Made by a program: the position numbers and the translations under genes. From contig JAITNT010000127.1 of NCBI GenBank assembly GCA_031290295.1, positions 1-6,878 of the forward strand: a stretch of DNA of 6,878 nt, read 5' to 3'. How positions within the stretch are numbered: the first letter of the stretch is position 1; each line of letters begins with the position of its first letter. Below, in pieces: positions 6,877-6,878 of the stretch. This DNA comes from Clostridiales bacterium (lineage in GTDB: Bacteria; Bacillota; Clostridia; Christensenellales; DUVY01). The notes under the pieces are model-generated. The model ran no database searches, was not told where the DNA came from, and saw nothing but the letters and a program-made list of their open reading frames with translations.

Positions 6877-6878
6877 AT

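Overview
The window has one compact block of genes, all on the minus strand. Reading in the direction of transcription (from high to low coordinates), it holds a phage-type terminase pair (terS, terL), a membrane-bound hybrid sensor histidine kinase, and the first five genes of an F-type ATP synthase operon (atpB, atpE, atpF, atpH, and atpA cut by the window edge). The protein sequences, the GGAG-type ribosome binding sites and the TTGACA/TATAAT-like promoters fit an uncultured, mid-GC Bacillota (Clostridia-like) bacterium. That placement is an inference from sequence style; there is no rRNA or other marker here.

Region 6878-4828: an AT-rich upstream segment carries a 17-bp palindrome and a pair of 11-bp direct repeats. 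They lie directly behind a strong sigma-A promoter (TTGACG-N17-TACTAT). terS and terL follow and overlap by 26 bp. The TerL ATPase and nuclease motifs are intact. The portal and capsid genes that normally follow terL are absent: only 23 bp separate the terL stop from the -35 box of the next gene.

Region 4827-2880: the hybrid kinase has its own near-consensus promoter (TTGACA-N17-TATTAT), a leader with a perfect 6-bp-stem hairpin, and a strong Shine-Dalgarno site. It has two membrane segments around a Cache-like extracytoplasmic sensor, then HisKA, HATPase and receiver domains. No HPt protein, separate response regulator or output gene is visible.

Region 2879-1: a third promoter (TTGATT-N17-TAGAAT) drives the ATP synthase genes in the order B-E-F-H-A, without atpI between promoter and atpB. 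Two points stand out. AtpH (delta) is only about 72 residues and consists of the C-terminal, b-binding domain alone. The a subunit keeps the essential arginine but has lost several other residues usually found along the ion path. Together these suggest a rebuilt stator and ion channel in an otherwise ordinary operon. The c subunit carries the ion-binding glutamate but lacks the glutamine typical of sodium-type rings.

No tRNA, rRNA, CRISPR array, insertion sequence or convincing intrinsic terminator was seen. No gene-free stretch exceeds 300 bases; the longest gaps are 132 bp (2748-2879), 121 bp (4707-4827) and 124 bp (6755-6878), and their contents are described.
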